Shown: positions 44,490-54,171 of the stretch, piece by piece | How the letters are laid out: each line of letters starts with the position of its first letter | How positions within the stretch are numbered: position 1 is the stretch's first letter | Assembly: GCF_014641555.1 (NCBI RefSeq) | Contig: NZ_BMHY01000009.1 | Location: forward strand, 62,001-126,000 | Length of the DNA: 64,000 nucleotides | Direction of reading: 5' to 3' | Source of the DNA: Paenibacillus radicis (ex Gao et al. 2016) | GTDB taxonomy: Bacteria > Bacillota > Bacilli > Paenibacillales > Paenibacillaceae | Translations under genes and position numbers: made by a program | The notes under the pieces: generated by a model | What the model was told of the DNA's origin: nothing | The model's database searches: none | The model's input: the letters and a program-made list of their open reading frames with translations, nothing else

Positions 44490-44978
44490 TTAGTCGCATT
44501 CCTCTGGCGCTTCCACAGAAGCGGACTCGACATTGATTTTTTCCGAAACGGTGTCACGAATGATCGAAACGACTAGCTGCAGCAAGTAGTTAATATCGGT
44601 CTGGCTTTGCTGAAACTCGGAAACGATTGGAATACCGTCAAGCTCGTCCTGCAGCGTTTCCATTTCGCCCTCGATTTTTTTCACCATATTTTCGTTCTTG
44701 AACGTCGTCTCGAAAGCGACGAGCTCTTTTTGTTTTTTCTTAATTTGGGCAATCAAACCCTGAACGCGCGTATTGCCTTGAATTTGATTTTCCGCACGGC
44801 GATAATGCTGTACTTCCTCCGAAGTGAAGATGAGGCCCGCCAGCTCCTGCGCTTTCTCCATAATATCTTTGCGCACGATCAGATCGCGGGTATTGAACTT
44901 CGGAATGCCGCAGCCGTCCCCATGCTCGTGATCATGCTGATGGTCATGTGAGTGAACGGCGTTCTGTTGCTCTGACAT
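44490..44978 (-). CDS. ricA: YmcA/RicA-like regulator (YlbF/YmcA family)
   Basis: 162 aa helical protein of the YlbF/YmcA (Com_YlbF) family: IMEKAQELAGLIFTSEEVQHYRRAE and IPIVSEFQQSQTDINYLLQLV are conserved. In Bacillus subtilis RicA works with RicF and RicT in RNase Y-dependent mRNA processing, competence and biofilm formation; gene order (just after miaB) is the same here. Unusual is an N-terminal extension of ~28 residues with seven histidines and one Cys (HSHDHQHDHEHGDGCG), a likely metal-binding segment, and an acidic C-terminus with a final Cys. ATG with GGGGAGA 8 bases upstream. Confidence 0.88.
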   Translation of the reverse strand: MSEQQNAVHSHDHQHDHEHGDGCGIPKFNTRDLIVRKDIMEKAQELAGLIFTSEEVQHYRRAENQIQGNTRVQGLIAQIKKKQKELVAFETTFKNENMVKKIEGEMETLQDELDGIPIVSEFQQSQTDINYLLQLVVSIIRDTVSEKINVESASVEAPEECD

Positions 44979-45002
44979 TGTGATCTCTCCCCTGTTTTAT
45001 CG

Positions 45003-46607
45003 TTAAGATACAGCCGTATGGCTGACATCGCGATTTAATGCTTCTGCTTTAATATACCATGTTTTGGCTTCCGTTACCCTAGCTTGTACGAATTGGCCGA
45101 TCCATTCTTTAGGACCTTCCAAGTGGACAAGCTTATTCGTACGTGTGCGGCCTGCCAAAATGTCCGGATTGTTCTTGCTTTCGCCCTCAATCAGCACTTC
45201 GACGACTTCGCCCCGCAGCCGTTCATGGCTTTCGCGGCTCATCTCCGCCATCAGGCTGTTCAAGCGCTGAAGACGCTGCTTCTTCACTTCGAGCGGTACG
45301 TTGTCAACCATTTCAGCGGCTGGCGTCCCTTCTCGCGGCGAATAGATGAAGGTATAGGCTGAATCATATCCGACCTCGCGGACCAGGGAGAGCGTATCCT
45401 CGAATTGCTCATCGGTCTCTCCAGGGAAGCCGACGATAATGTCGGAGGTCAGCATTGCATTCGGAATGGCTGCCTTAATTTTGCGAACGAGCTCCAGATA
45501 GGACTCTCTCGTATATTTGCGGCTCATCCGTTTCAAAATCTCCGTGCTGCCTGATTGTACCGGCAGATGAATATGCTCCACCAGATTGCCGCCGGTTGCC
45601 AGCACCTCGATCAGATGATCGTCGAAATCACGCGGATGGCTCGTCGTAAAGCGAACGCGAGGAATGTCGATCTTCGACATATCCATCATCAGATCGCCAA
45701 ACCGGTATTCGATATCTTCAAAATCTTTGCCGTAAGCGTTGACGTTTTGCCCGAGCAGCGTAATTTCTTTGAACCCTTGGCGCGCCAGCTCTCGTACTTC
45801 TGCAATAACATCCTCAGGTCTGCGGCTCCGTTCCTTGCCCCGTGTATACGGAACGATACAGTACGTACAGAACTTGTCGCAGCCGTACATAATATTAACC
45901 CATGCCCGCATGCCTTCCCGTTTCTTCGGCATGTTCTCGATAATATCGCCCTCTTTGGACCATACTTCGACAACCAGCTCCTTGCTGAAATAAGCATTTT
46001 GCAGCAGATGCGGCAGACGGTGAATGTTATGCGTGCCAAAGATCATATCAACAAACGCATGCTTTTGCAGAATTCGGCCTACGACCGATTCCTCTTGCGA
46101 CATACAGCCGCAGACACCGAGGATGAGGCCCGGCTTTTCCTGCTTCAGCACCTTCAAATGACCAAGCTCACCAAACACCTTGTCCTCGGCATTTTCACGA
46201 ATCGCGCAAGTATTCAATAAGACGACGTCCGCCTGTCTGCGGTCCTCGGTCGCCTCATAGCCCATTTGCTCGAACATGCCCTTCATCACTTCGGTATCAT
46301 GCTCGTTCATCTGACAGCCATAGGTTTGGATCAAATAAAACTTGCCCTTGCCCAGATTGCGCAGCTCCTCAGGAATCTCAAAGTCATAGTGGACCTCGAT
46401 GTCCGCCTTGCCGCGCTTCTTCTCTGCTTTATAATCGGGAGCGGCATTAATCTGAATGTTGCGCCCCTTAATTCGATAAGTAACCTTGCCATCCTCTTCG
46501 CTTAACACTTTCGCATCGGAGAAATCGAAATATTTGGAGTAATCCTTTTCGCCCTTGCCGGATTTTAAGTCCGGTGAGTTTCCGGTCTCCTTCGTCAAAG
46601 CCAACAC
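45003..46607 (-). CDS. miaB: tRNA-2-methylthio-N6-dimethylallyladenosine synthase
   Basis: Radical-SAM methylthiotransferase that modifies A37 of tRNA. N-terminal UPF0004 domain with [19 protein letters not shown] and GVCGCMSQ (auxiliary cluster cysteines), radical-SAM motif [22 protein letters not shown] (in part), and C-terminal TRAM domain. 534 aa; an N-terminal ~65-residue extension before the first domain is usual in Bacillota. GTG at 46607 is the longest start; GGGG only two bases before it makes the exact start uncertain. Confidence 0.95.
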   Translation of the reverse strand: MLALTKETGNSPDLKSGKGEKDYSKYFDFSDAKVLSEEDGKVTYRIKGRNIQINAAPDYKAEKKRGKADIEVHYDFEIPEELRNLGKGKFYLIQTYGCQMNEHDTEVMKGMFEQMGYEATEDRRQADVVLLNTCAIRENAEDKVFGELGHLKVLKQEKPGLILGVCGCMSQEESVVGRILQKHAFVDMIFGTHNIHRLPHLLQNAYFSKELVVEVWSKEGDIIENMPKKREGMRAWVNIMYGCDKFCTYCIVPYTRGKERSRRPEDVIAEVRELARQGFKEITLLGQNVNAYGKDFEDIEYRFGDLMMDMSKIDIPRVRFTTSHPRDFDDHLIEVLATGGNLVEHIHLPVQSGSTEILKRMSRKYTRESYLELVRKIKAAIPNAMLTSDIIVGFPGETDEQFEDTLSLVREVGYDSAYTFIYSPREGTPAAEMVDNVPLEVKKQRLQRLNSLMAEMSRESHERLRGEVVEVLIEGESKNNPDILAGRTRTNKLVHLEGPKEWIGQFVQARVTEAKTWYIKAEALNRDVSHTAVS

Positions 46608-46741
46608 ATCCCCTACAATTATATCAAATTTCCGCTTACACCTGTGGAAAGATCTTATATAAATACATCAATAAATGATTATAGCACAATGCCCCATTCT
46701 ATTCCATCTGGGATTCCGGGCAAGTACCGTTTCTTCGGGAT

Positions 46742-46775
46742 AAAAAAAACCGCCCTTGCCGCAGCAAGGACGGTT
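46742..46775 (-). terminator. Intrinsic terminator after pduL
   Basis: AACCGTCCTTGC / GCAAGGGCGGTT stem with one mismatch, 4-base loop, then eight U residues on the minus strand; 13 bp after the stop. Confidence 0.92.
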
Positions 46776-46787
46776 ACTATTAGCTAA

Positions 46788-47363
46788 CTACTCTATGATC
46801 TCACCGGTTGAGCCATTTGAGACTCCCGCCGCATTCGCTTCATCCGTATCGATATGCATATCGAGTGCAAAGTCAGGCGATACTCTCGCGATTACCTGTT
46901 CAAATACGACGCCGCGGTCGCCGCCAAAGCGTACACGAAGCAGCTGCTTGTCTTGAATGCCCCAACGCTCTGCATCGCTTGTATGGAAATGAATATGACG
47001 AGCTGCGACGATTACGCCTTCCTCAATCGTCACTTCGCCTTTTGGTCCTTTTAATGTCACGCCAGCAGAACCGGCAATATTGCCGGACTCACGAAGCGGC
47101 GGATTAACGCCGATCGAGAACGCATCCGTCCGGGATACTTCCAGCTGTGTATGACTCCGGGCTGGACCCAAGATGCGAACTTTAGGAAAAGTACCCTTCG
47201 ACCCAATAACCTCTACCGTCTCGTTCGCCGCGTATTGGCCTGGCTGAGACAATGGCTTCATCTCCGTTAAGGTATAGCCTTCTCCGAATAAAATTTCAAC
47301 ATGCTCCTGCGATAAATGAATATGTCTAGCCGATACGCCGATCGGCACCAATTTCTGTTCCAT
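46788..47363 (-). CDS. pduL: PduL-type phosphate acyltransferase
   Basis: 191 aa. Zinc-dependent acyl-CoA:phosphate acyltransferase, unrelated in sequence to Pta. Two beta-barrel halves, each with family motifs: VGVSARHIHLSQEH-type N-terminus (here IGVSARHIHLS), LGPARSHTQLEVSRTDAF, VAARHIHFHTSDA and DMHIDTDEAN. The histidines are the metal ligands. There is no shell-protein gene nearby and no N-terminal encapsulation helix, so it should act in the cytosol on acetyl- or propionyl-CoA. GAGG 11 bases before ATG. Sits just downstream of the kor genes, which make acyl-CoA. Confidence 0.9.
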   Translation of the reverse strand: MEQKLVPIGVSARHIHLSQEHVEILFGEGYTLTEMKPLSQPGQYAANETVEVIGSKGTFPKVRILGPARSHTQLEVSRTDAFSIGVNPPLRESGNIAGSAGVTLKGPKGEVTIEEGVIVAARHIHFHTSDAERWGIQDKQLLRVRFGGDRGVVFEQVIARVSPDFALDMHIDTDEANAAGVSNGSTGEIIE

Positions 47364-47403
47364 GTTGTCAACATCCTCTCTGGTTAGTTATGTAATTGGA
47401 AGA

Positions 47404-47437
47404 AATAAGCATGCGGCAGGTTTTGCCGCATGCTTAT
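47404..47437 (-). terminator. Intrinsic terminator after korB
   Basis: ATAAGCATGCGGCA / TGCCGCATGCTTAT 14-bp perfect stem, 5-base loop, followed by TTCTTCC on the minus strand. Confidence 0.85.
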
Positions 47438-47445
47438 CATAACAT

Positions 47446-48312
47446 TTACTTGAATTCGGCTACAAGTTTATTGAAATCCGCTTCAGAAAGCGTCAAATCC
47501 TGTTTGGACAGCGATTCAGGCTGGAAGCCGGTAATCAGATCCTCATATGATTTACGTTGTTTGTTTTGATAAATAAGTCCGGTAAGCATGCCTTCTGTTT
47601 CCATAATTTTATTCATCGCCGCCATACGGTTGGAAGGATCGTATTCCGGGAATTGCTCCAGATTAACGATGTTCTCCTTAAACCAATCATAGGTATTGAT
47701 CTTATTGAATGTGACACAAGGACTGAATACGTTGATCAGAGAGAAGCCTTCATGCTTAATACCCTCTTCAATCAGGTTGGTCAGCTGCTTCAAATCGCTG
47801 GAGAAGGACTGCGCGACGAAAGTCGCTCCTGCCGACATCGCAATCTCAAGCGGTGAAAGCGTCGATTCGATCGAGCCCTCCGGCGTCGACTTCGTCTTGA
47901 AGCCCTCGGCGCTGCGCGGCGAGGTTTGACCCTTCGTCAGTCCGTAAATTTGGTTGTCCATGACGATATACGTAATGTTCAGGTTGCGGCGGATCGCATG
48001 AACGGTATGACCCATCCCGATAGCGAAACCGTCGCCGTCGCCGCCGGAGGCGATAACGGTCAACTCGCGGTTAGCCAGCTTGACGCCTTGCGCGATCGGC
48101 AGTGCGCGGCCGTGAATGCCATGCAGCCCGTAAGCGTTAATGTAACCGGAAATACGGCCTGAGCATCCGATACCGGAAATGACAGCAAGCTGTTCCGGCT
48201 CGAGCCCTACGTTGGCAGCAGCGCGTTGAATGGCCGCTTGAATCGAGAAATCGCCGCAGCCCGGGCACCAGTTTGGTTTGACATTGTTACGGAACTCTTT
48301 AAAAGTTGCCAT
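47446..48312 (-). CDS. korB: 2-oxoacid:ferredoxin oxidoreductase, beta subunit
   Basis: 288 aa thiamine-diphosphate-binding subunit. NWCPGCGDFSIQ at the N-terminus (cluster/TPP region), GDGDGFAIGMGHTVHAIRRN TPP motif (20 residues), and MDNQIYGLTKGQTSP. Works with KorA to oxidise a 2-oxoacid (2-oxoglutarate or pyruvate) to the acyl-CoA with reduction of ferredoxin. Start: ATG at 48312 lies one base after the korA stop; the open frame reaching 48411 would lie within korA. Substrate not decided by sequence. Confidence 0.93.
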   Translation of the reverse strand: MATFKEFRNNVKPNWCPGCGDFSIQAAIQRAAANVGLEPEQLAVISGIGCSGRISGYINAYGLHGIHGRALPIAQGVKLANRELTVIASGGDGDGFAIGMGHTVHAIRRNLNITYIVMDNQIYGLTKGQTSPRSAEGFKTKSTPEGSIESTLSPLEIAMSAGATFVAQSFSSDLKQLTNLIEEGIKHEGFSLINVFSPCVTFNKINTYDWFKENIVNLEQFPEYDPSNRMAAMNKIMETEGMLTGLIYQNKQRKSYEDLITGFQPESLSKQDLTLSEADFNKLVAEFK

Positions 48313-48313
48313 C

Positions 48314-50047
48314 TTAGACCAGCTCCTTGCAAGCTTGATATACTTCAGAAGGCAAAAACGGGTTGCCGTCATATTTAAGCTGGCTATTGATTTTATCCGC
48401 AAAGCCAACATTCATTTTAATTTGACCAGCAAGCTGAGCCGTCGCGTTGTTTTCCAAGACGACCACTTTTTTCGCCGCTTGCAAATAAGGGAAGAGCTGC
48501 TCTGTCGGGAACGGATGAATCTGGCGAACCGTAATATGGTTCGTCGTAACGCCATCTTGCCCCAGCCATGCTCTCGCTTGATCGATCGTGCCGCCCGTAG
48601 AACCCATGCCGATAATAAGCAGCTCCGGCTCAGCGTGAGGCGCATCGACGCGAATCGCTTCGCGCACTTGCAGGTTGTTCAGCTTGTTTAGACGTTTATC
48701 CATCATGCGCAGCCGGTTAGTTGCACTCTCCGAAGGTCTGCCCGTCTCGTCATGCTCTACGCCGGTAACATGGTGTATGCCGTTCTTAACGCCTGGGAGC
48801 ACTCGCTGCGATACGCCATCCTCTGTAAACTCATAACGCTTGAACAGCTCGTGCTGCGCCAGCTCTGGCGCTTCCGTAACGAGTTTACCGCGGTTAATCT
48901 GAATTTTGTTCAGATCCAGCACATCGCAAGACTGCTTGCCTAGCGATAGTTGAAGATCGGTCATGACGATAACCGGCACTTGATACTGCTCCGCCAGGTT
49001 GAAGGCTTCGATCATATCGTAGAAGCAGTCCTCGATAGAGGCTGGAGCGATAACGATCTTAGGAATTTCACCGTGCGTGCCGTATACCATTGCGTTCAAG
49101 TCGGATTGCTCCTGCTTTGTCGGCAGGCCGGTCGAAGGACCTCCACGCTGTGTATTGACGATAACGAGCGGCGTTTCTGTCATTCCGGCAAGACCAATAG
49201 CCTCCATCATGAGCGACAAGCCTGGGCCTGCAGAAGCGGTCATCGTGCGTACGCCTGCGTAATTCGCGCCGATAGCCATCGTAACGGCCGCAATCTCATC
49301 TTCGGTTTGAACGACGGTTCCGCCGAATTTAGGCAGCTTTTTTATTAAATATTCCATAATCTCGGATGCCGGCGTAATCGGATACGCGGACATCAAGCGG
49401 CAGCCTGCAGCAACGCAGCCAAGCCCGATGGCTTCATTGCCGATCATGAACAGCTTCTGCTCCCCATCGGCTTCATCAAGCTTGAAGGCGTCCAGCGGGC
49501 CGCCTGCTTGCTCTAGTACGAATTCAGCGCCGCGCTTAACGGCCTCGATATTTTTCTCTACAACTGCCGGACCTTTACGGCCAAACTCTTCTTCAACCGC
49601 TTTATTAAATACTTCCAGCGGCAGTCCGAGCAAAGCCCAGGAAGCGCCTGAAGCAACCATATTTTTCATTAACGAGGTTCCGAGCTCTTCCGCCATCTTC
49701 GTAATGGGCACTGCGAATAACCTGGCATCGATCCCTTCGGGTATAACCGGGTTAAATTTTGCATCTGCTACCACGACGCCTCCGGCGCGCAGTTCCTTTG
49801 CATTCAAATCGATGCTCTCTTGGTCAAAAGCGACCAATATGTCCAAATCATCGGAAATCGCCCGAATCGGTTTTGTACTGATGCGAATTTTATTGTTCGT
49901 ATGTCCGCCTTTAATACGGGATGAAAAATGACGGTATCCGTATAAATAGTATCCCAGACGGTTCAGAGCCGTGGAAAAGATCCGGTCGGTGCTTTCGACA
50001 CCCTCGCCCTGTTGGCCCCCGATCTTCCAAGACAATTGACTGATCAA
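48314..50047 (-). CDS. korA: 2-oxoacid:acceptor oxidoreductase, alpha subunit (gamma-alpha fusion)
   Basis: 577 aa. Residues 1-180 form the gamma domain (LSWKIGGQQGEGVEST, SSRIKGGHTNNKIR), then the alpha domain (GCRLMSAYPITPASEIMEYL, MTASAGPGLSLMMEAIG) and the C-terminal transketolase-like domain (ELLIIGMGSTGGTI). Start: GAGGAG (50057-50062) touches an ATG at 50056, but the TTG at 50047 is 9 bases away and gives the family-typical MISQLSWK, so 50047 is used. Forms a heterodimer with KorB encoded next. Confidence 0.92.
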   Translation of the reverse strand: MISQLSWKIGGQQGEGVESTDRIFSTALNRLGYYLYGYRHFSSRIKGGHTNNKIRISTKPIRAISDDLDILVAFDQESIDLNAKELRAGGVVVADAKFNPVIPEGIDARLFAVPITKMAEELGTSLMKNMVASGASWALLGLPLEVFNKAVEEEFGRKGPAVVEKNIEAVKRGAEFVLEQAGGPLDAFKLDEADGEQKLFMIGNEAIGLGCVAAGCRLMSAYPITPASEIMEYLIKKLPKFGGTVVQTEDEIAAVTMAIGANYAGVRTMTASAGPGLSLMMEAIGLAGMTETPLVIVNTQRGGPSTGLPTKQEQSDLNAMVYGTHGEIPKIVIAPASIEDCFYDMIEAFNLAEQYQVPVIVMTDLQLSLGKQSCDVLDLNKIQINRGKLVTEAPELAQHELFKRYEFTEDGVSQRVLPGVKNGIHHVTGVEHDETGRPSESATNRLRMMDKRLNKLNNLQVREAIRVDAPHAEPELLIIGMGSTGGTIDQARAWLGQDGVTTNHITVRQIHPFPTEQLFPYLQAAKKVVVLENNATAQLAGQIKMNVGFADKINSQLKYDGNPFLPSEVYQACKELV

Positions 50048-50207
50048 AATGCCCATCTCCTCTTTTTGATGGCGTACGCCGTATACATGAATGAATGATT
50101 ATGGGGTTGAAATATAAGCATTATTAGGAGGTAAAACTTATACCTGCTTACAGCATCTTAATAAACATTCACAACAAGTGTAAAGGGGAGCTTGACAAAT
50201 TGCAAGA

Positions 50208-50221
50208 TGTAAACGCTTAAT
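50208..50221. promoter_or_regulatory. Possible CcpA cre-like site upstream of korA
   Basis: Minus strand ATTAAGCGTTTACA: one half matches the catabolite-responsive-element consensus, the other departs at two positions. Lies ~160 bp before korA. Weak. Confidence 0.25.
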
Positions 50222-50265
50222 AAACGATAATGATTTTCGATGAGTATGATAACAGAAGCAGATGA

Positions 50266-50297
50266 GAGCATTTGCCGGATTAATCCGGCAAATGCTC
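50266..50297. repeat. Perfect 32-bp palindrome over the dipeptidase stop codon
   Basis: GAGCATTTGCCGGATT followed by its exact reverse complement, with the TAA stop of the dipeptidase at its centre. No U-tract follows on either strand, so it is not a standard intrinsic terminator; it may stabilise the mRNA 3' end. Confidence 0.85.
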
Positions 50298-51224
50298 CGC
50301 CAAAAAGCTCAATGCGTTGCCCGCGAAAAAAGCCTCCGTTTGCTGTTCGGTATACCTTTTCAGCAATGCTTCACGAAGGTCTTCCACCTGACCGGGATGC
50401 GTCAAGCCATCTACATAATGATCGATACCGTCAAAATCAGAGCCAAACATCAGATGATGCTCGCCCCCAAGCTCGCATACATGCTCAACGTGACGCAGTA
50501 CATCGTCTATTGCTACTTTTTCTCCGCCTGCAACGAAGTATGGAACAAACGTTATGCCTACTCTGCCTTGCAGCGCAATGATCGCTTTAATCTGATCGTC
50601 TGTCAAATTGCGAGGATGATTCATAATGGATTTGCTGTTGGAATGTGAGGCGATAATCGTCCTGGTTGCCAGGTCAGCCGTATCCCAGAACGCACGCTCC
50701 GACAAATGGGATACATCAACGATGATGCCCAGCCGGTCGCATTCCTTCACCAGCTCTCTCCCCTTTGCGGTGAGGCCGCCTCCACGCGGCTCCATCACGC
50801 CGTCCGCTGCCCAGTTCGCGTGATTCCAGGTTAAACCTGCCGCCCTTACTCCAAGCTCAAACAGCACTCTGAGCAGCGACAGGTTGCCTTGCAAGCCGTC
50901 AACGCCCTCCAGCGATAACATTGCGCCGATCGCTCCTGCAGACAGACACTGCTGCAAATCCGATTTCGTTTTAATAAAGTGCATGTCCGGACAAGTCATT
51001 ACCTTTTCGTTAAACAAATCGATGCTTTCCAGAATCGGTACGATGGAGCCGTTCAAATGCTCCGGTATGTAGATCGCGAACGTTTGCAGCGCCGTTCCCG
51101 CTTGCTTCAGACGTTCATAGGATACATCCAGCTTTCCCCCTTCGTTATGGAGAAAAGTTAGCTCAGGCTGCACTAACAGCTTGCAGAGTACATCACAGTG
51201 AAAATCGACAATAGGTTTACTCAT
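50280..51224 (-). CDS. Membrane dipeptidase-family (M19) peptidase
   Basis: 314 aa, cytoplasmic in this lineage. Zinc ligands of the renal-dipeptidase family: DFHCDVL (HxD), SLEGVDG (Glu), VDVSHLSERAFWD (His), IIASHSNSKS (His), and FGSDFDGID. Hydrolyses dipeptides, often including D-amino acids. Start: ATG at 51224 has GGTGAGGTG 6 bases upstream; the frame is open to 51263 but without a site. Flanked by spoVS and the kor genes. Confidence 0.93.
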   Translation of the reverse strand: MSKPIVDFHCDVLCKLLVQPELTFLHNEGGKLDVSYERLKQAGTALQTFAIYIPEHLNGSIVPILESIDLFNEKVMTCPDMHFIKTKSDLQQCLSAGAIGAMLSLEGVDGLQGNLSLLRVLFELGVRAAGLTWNHANWAADGVMEPRGGGLTAKGRELVKECDRLGIIVDVSHLSERAFWDTADLATRTIIASHSNSKSIMNHPRNLTDDQIKAIIALQGRVGITFVPYFVAGGEKVAIDDVLRHVEHVCELGGEHHLMFGSDFDGIDHYVDGLTHPGQVEDLREALLKRYTEQQTEAFFAGNALSFLAEHLPD

Positions 51225-51261
51225 TGGTTTCACCTCACCTATTAGTATAACTCGACAAAGC

Positions 51262-51290
51262 AAAAAACCTGTCTACAACGTAAACAGGTT
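51262..51290 (-). terminator. Intrinsic terminator after spoVS
   Basis: AACCTGT / ACAGGTT 7-bp stem with A/U extension, followed by TTTTTTG on the minus strand; between spoVS and the dipeptidase. Confidence 0.7.
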
Positions 51291-51334
51291 CAACTATTCA
51301 TGCGGAATGTCCGAAGCAGCCGATCCAAAGGCTG

Positions 51335-51595
51335 CTACCTCGGTTCAACGATGAGCTTTATCGCCGTTCGGTCTTCCCCATCGATCACAATATCTGTAAA
51401 TGCCGGCACACAAATCAAATCCACCCCGCTGGGAGCAACAAAACCGCGAGCGATCGCAACCGCCTTTATCGCCTGGTTCAATGCACCCGCCCCGATAGCT
51501 TGTAATTCAGCGGCGCCGCGCTCACGCAAAACTCCGGCCAGCGCACCTGCTACGGAATTTGGATTGGACTTTGCTGAAACTTTTAATACATCCAT
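51335..51595 (-). CDS. spoVS: Stage V sporulation protein S
   Basis: 86 aa, near-identical in length and layout to Bacillus SpoVS: MDVLKVSAKSNPNSVAGALA start, GAGALNQAIKAVAIARGFV, and IVIDGEDRTAIKLIVEPR end. Small alpha/beta (Alba-like) protein needed for spore coat and septation stages. GAGGAGGT 8 bases before ATG. Its presence supports a spore-forming host. Confidence 0.97.
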   Translation of the reverse strand: MDVLKVSAKSNPNSVAGALAGVLRERGAAELQAIGAGALNQAIKAVAIARGFVAPSGVDLICVPAFTDIVIDGEDRTAIKLIVEPR

Positions 51596-51742
51596 GAAAA
51601 AGGACCTCCTCGGGAATGATGGATGGATTCCACTATTAAATAGTATTCGAGAGAGGTTAAATAATTCCTGCTTTTATTGCGCGACTTTACGGACTGTTCT
51701 GAATTGTGTGACGATTCATAGTTTCAAAGACTCGGCTATACG

Positions 51743-52537
51743 CTACATAAGCAGCCATTCATCTTCGGTAAGCCGAATTTTTTGAAGCTTTACCGCTTTG
51801 CCTGTCGCATCATCGAGCTGCACCGATACACCATGCAAATGCCAGTGTCCTTCATCTACGACGAAACGTGTCGGCAGCTGTGTAATAAATTTATGCAGTA
51901 CTGCGTTCCGTTCCATACCGAGCACGCCATCGCGTGGACCCGTCATGCCAACGTCCGTTAAGTATGCTGTTCCTTGCGGTAAAATGCGGTCATCATTCGT
52001 CTGTACATGGGTATGTGTACCGACCACGATGGAAGCTTTGCCGTCCAAATGCCAGCCCATCGCGATTTTCTCGGAAGTTGCTTCCGCGTGAAAATCGACG
52101 AGAATGTTATTTGTCTCTTCCTTCGCTTGCTCAATCAATTCATCTGCTTTGCGGAACGGACAATCAATTGGCGGCAAAAACGTCCGGCCTTGTAAATTGA
52201 TGATCGCCAGCTTTTTGCCATTAGCTTTAATCCAAGCCGCTCCTTGCCCTGGCGTTCCTTCCGGAAAGTTGGCCGGCCGAACGATTCTTGGTTCATCATC
52301 TATCCATTCAAAAATATCTTTATTGTCCCAGGTATGGTTGCCCATCGTAATACCGTGCACGCCCCATTCGAAAAACTCTTTTGCAATGGTGGCCGTTATA
52401 CCTCTGCCGGCTGCAGCGTTTTCGCCGTTTACGATAATAATATGCGGATTGTATTTGCTCTTTAATGCCGGCAGCACACGCTTAAGGGCAGCGCGTCCGA
52501 CACTTCCTACAATATCGCCGATAAATAGTACGTTCAT
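51743..52537 (-). CDS. ymdB: YmdB-like 2',3'-cyclic-nucleotide phosphodiesterase
   Basis: 264 aa metallophosphoesterase: MNVLFIGDIVGSVGR (first Asp), VNGENAAAGRGIT, GNHTWDNKDI, VDFHAEATSEK, GTHTHVQTND provide the di-iron ligands. In B. subtilis YmdB affects biofilm and motility gene expression. ATG at 52537 is preferred over an in-frame GTG at 52549, since family members begin at this point; GTGAG lies about 11 bases upstream. Located next to rny as in Bacillus. Confidence 0.95.
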   Translation of the reverse strand: MNVLFIGDIVGSVGRAALKRVLPALKSKYNPHIIIVNGENAAAGRGITATIAKEFFEWGVHGITMGNHTWDNKDIFEWIDDEPRIVRPANFPEGTPGQGAAWIKANGKKLAIINLQGRTFLPPIDCPFRKADELIEQAKEETNNILVDFHAEATSEKIAMGWHLDGKASIVVGTHTHVQTNDDRILPQGTAYLTDVGMTGPRDGVLGMERNAVLHKFITQLPTRFVVDEGHWHLHGVSVQLDDATGKAVKLQKIRLTEDEWLLM

Positions 52538-52629
52538 TACATAAGTCACTCACTTTCTTTTACCCGTATAGACGGGAAAAGTGGCTGACAGGCAGCCACT
52601 TCTCCGCAAAGCCATATTTAATTGTTGCT

Positions 52630-54171
52630 TTATTTCGCATATTCGACCGCGCGTGTTTCCCGAATTACCGTAACTTTAATATGTCCCGGATAATCAAGCT
52701 CGCTTTCGATCTTCTTCGTAATGTCGCGTGCCAGACGGAACGCTTCCGTATCATCAATTTTCTCAGGTTGTACCATTACGCGGACTTCACGTCCAGCTTG
52801 GATGGCATACGACTTTTCAACGCCTTCAAACGACTCCGAAATGTCTTCCAGCTTTTCAAGCCGCTTGATATACGTCTCGAGCGTCTCGCGACGAGCTCCT
52901 GGACGAGCTGCCGACAATGCATCGGCGGCGCCAACCAGCATCGCGATAACCGATGTCGCCTCCACGTCGCCGTGGTGGGACGCAATACTGTTGATAACAA
53001 CGGGATGCTCTTTGTATTTCTTCGCCAATTCTACGCCGATCTCCACATGGGAGCCTTCAACCTCGTGATCAAGCGCTTTGCCGATATCATGCAGCAAACC
53101 TGCACGTTTCGCGAGCGTAATGTCCTCGCCCAGCTCGGCAGCCATCAATCCGGTCAGGTAAGCAACTTCCATGGAATGCTTCAGTACGTTTTGACCATAA
53201 CTTGTCCGATATTTCAAACGGCCCAAAATTTTGATCAAGTCTGGATGCAGACCATGAACGCCAACCTCGAACGTAGCTTGCTCCCCGTATTCGCGGATAC
53301 GCTCATCCACTTCTTTACGGGATTTCTCAACCATTTCCTCAATGCGTGCAGGATGAATTCGTCCATCAGCCACAAGCTTCTCAAGAGAAGTACGGGCAAT
53401 CTCCCGTCTAATAGGGTCAAAACCAGACAGAATGACCGCTTCCGGTGTATCGTCGATAATGAGATCGATACCGGTCAATGTTTCCAACGCGCGGATATTC
53501 CGTCCTTCGCGACCAATAATGCGGCCCTTCATCTCTTCGTTCGGCAACGAAACGACCGATACCGTCGTTTCAGCCACATGGTCAGCCGCACAGCGTTGGA
53601 TAGCGAGAGAAATAATGTTGCGCGCTTTCTTGTCTGCTTCTTCCTTCGCCTGCTGCTCAATCTCTTTGATCATCTGAGCTGTTTCCTGACGTACTTCCTG
53701 CTCTACATTAGACAAAATGATCGATTTCGCATCTTCCATCGTCAAGCTTGAAATGCGTTCAAGCTCGCTAAGCTGCTGCTTGTAGATGGAATCAATTTGC
53801 TCTTGTGTCTCATCGATCCGTTTCTCTTTGTTGGCAACTAGCTCTTCTTTGCGTTCTAGCGCTTCTAATTTTTTATCCAGCGACTCCTCTTTTTGGAGCA
53901 AACGTCTTTCTTGACGCTGCGTTTCATTGCGACGCTCGCGAATGTCTCTCTCAGCTTCCGTACGGAGTTTGTGGATTTCGTCTTTTGCTTCAAGCACCGT
54001 TTCCTTTTTCTGGGCTTCCGCTTCTTTCTTTGCATTTTCTACAATGACGACAGCAGCTTGCTCAGCGCTGGAAATTTTGGCTTCGGCAATCGACTTTCGA
54101 ATAAAATAACCAATCCCAAAGAAAATAACGCCAACAACGAGACAGATCAACACGGTCCAGATAGGTTCCAT
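52630..54171 (-). CDS. rny: Ribonuclease Y
   Basis: 513 aa. N-terminal membrane anchor (residues ~5-24), long coiled coil (~30-190), KH domain with [22 protein letters not shown] domain with [12 protein letters not shown] and C-terminal region [11 protein letters not shown]. Main endoribonuclease that starts mRNA decay in Bacillota. ATG at 54171 has GGAGGTG 7 bases upstream; the open frame to 54261 has no site. Neighbour recX lies upstream in the transcript. Confidence 0.97.
   Translation of the reverse strand: MEPIWTVLICLVVGVIFFGIGYFIRKSIAEAKISSAEQAAVVIVENAKKEAEAQKKETVLEAKDEIHKLRTEAERDIRERRNETQRQERRLLQKEESLDKKLEALERKEELVANKEKRIDETQEQIDSIYKQQLSELERISSLTMEDAKSIILSNVEQEVRQETAQMIKEIEQQAKEEADKKARNIISLAIQRCAADHVAETTVSVVSLPNEEMKGRIIGREGRNIRALETLTGIDLIIDDTPEAVILSGFDPIRREIARTSLEKLVADGRIHPARIEEMVEKSRKEVDERIREYGEQATFEVGVHGLHPDLIKILGRLKYRTSYGQNVLKHSMEVAYLTGLMAAELGEDITLAKRAGLLHDIGKALDHEVEGSHVEIGVELAKKYKEHPVVINSIASHHGDVEATSVIAMLVGAADALSAARPGARRETLETYIKRLEKLEDISESFEGVEKSYAIQAGREVRVMVQPEKIDDTEAFRLARDITKKIESELDYPGHIKVTVIRETRAVEYAK

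Noticed and set aside
45555-46220. 221-codon plus-strand open frame
   Set aside because: Antisense to miaB, whose radical-SAM motif is clear.
46788-47363. Bacterial microcompartment locus
   Set aside because: PduL has no shell-protein neighbours and no encapsulation helix.
50190-50225. Plus-strand promoter beginning with TTGACA at ~50192
   Set aside because: No acceptable -10 at 16-18 bases and no plus-strand gene follows.
52681-53751. 356-codon plus-strand open frame
   Set aside because: Antisense to rny, whose KH and HD motifs fix the coding strand.
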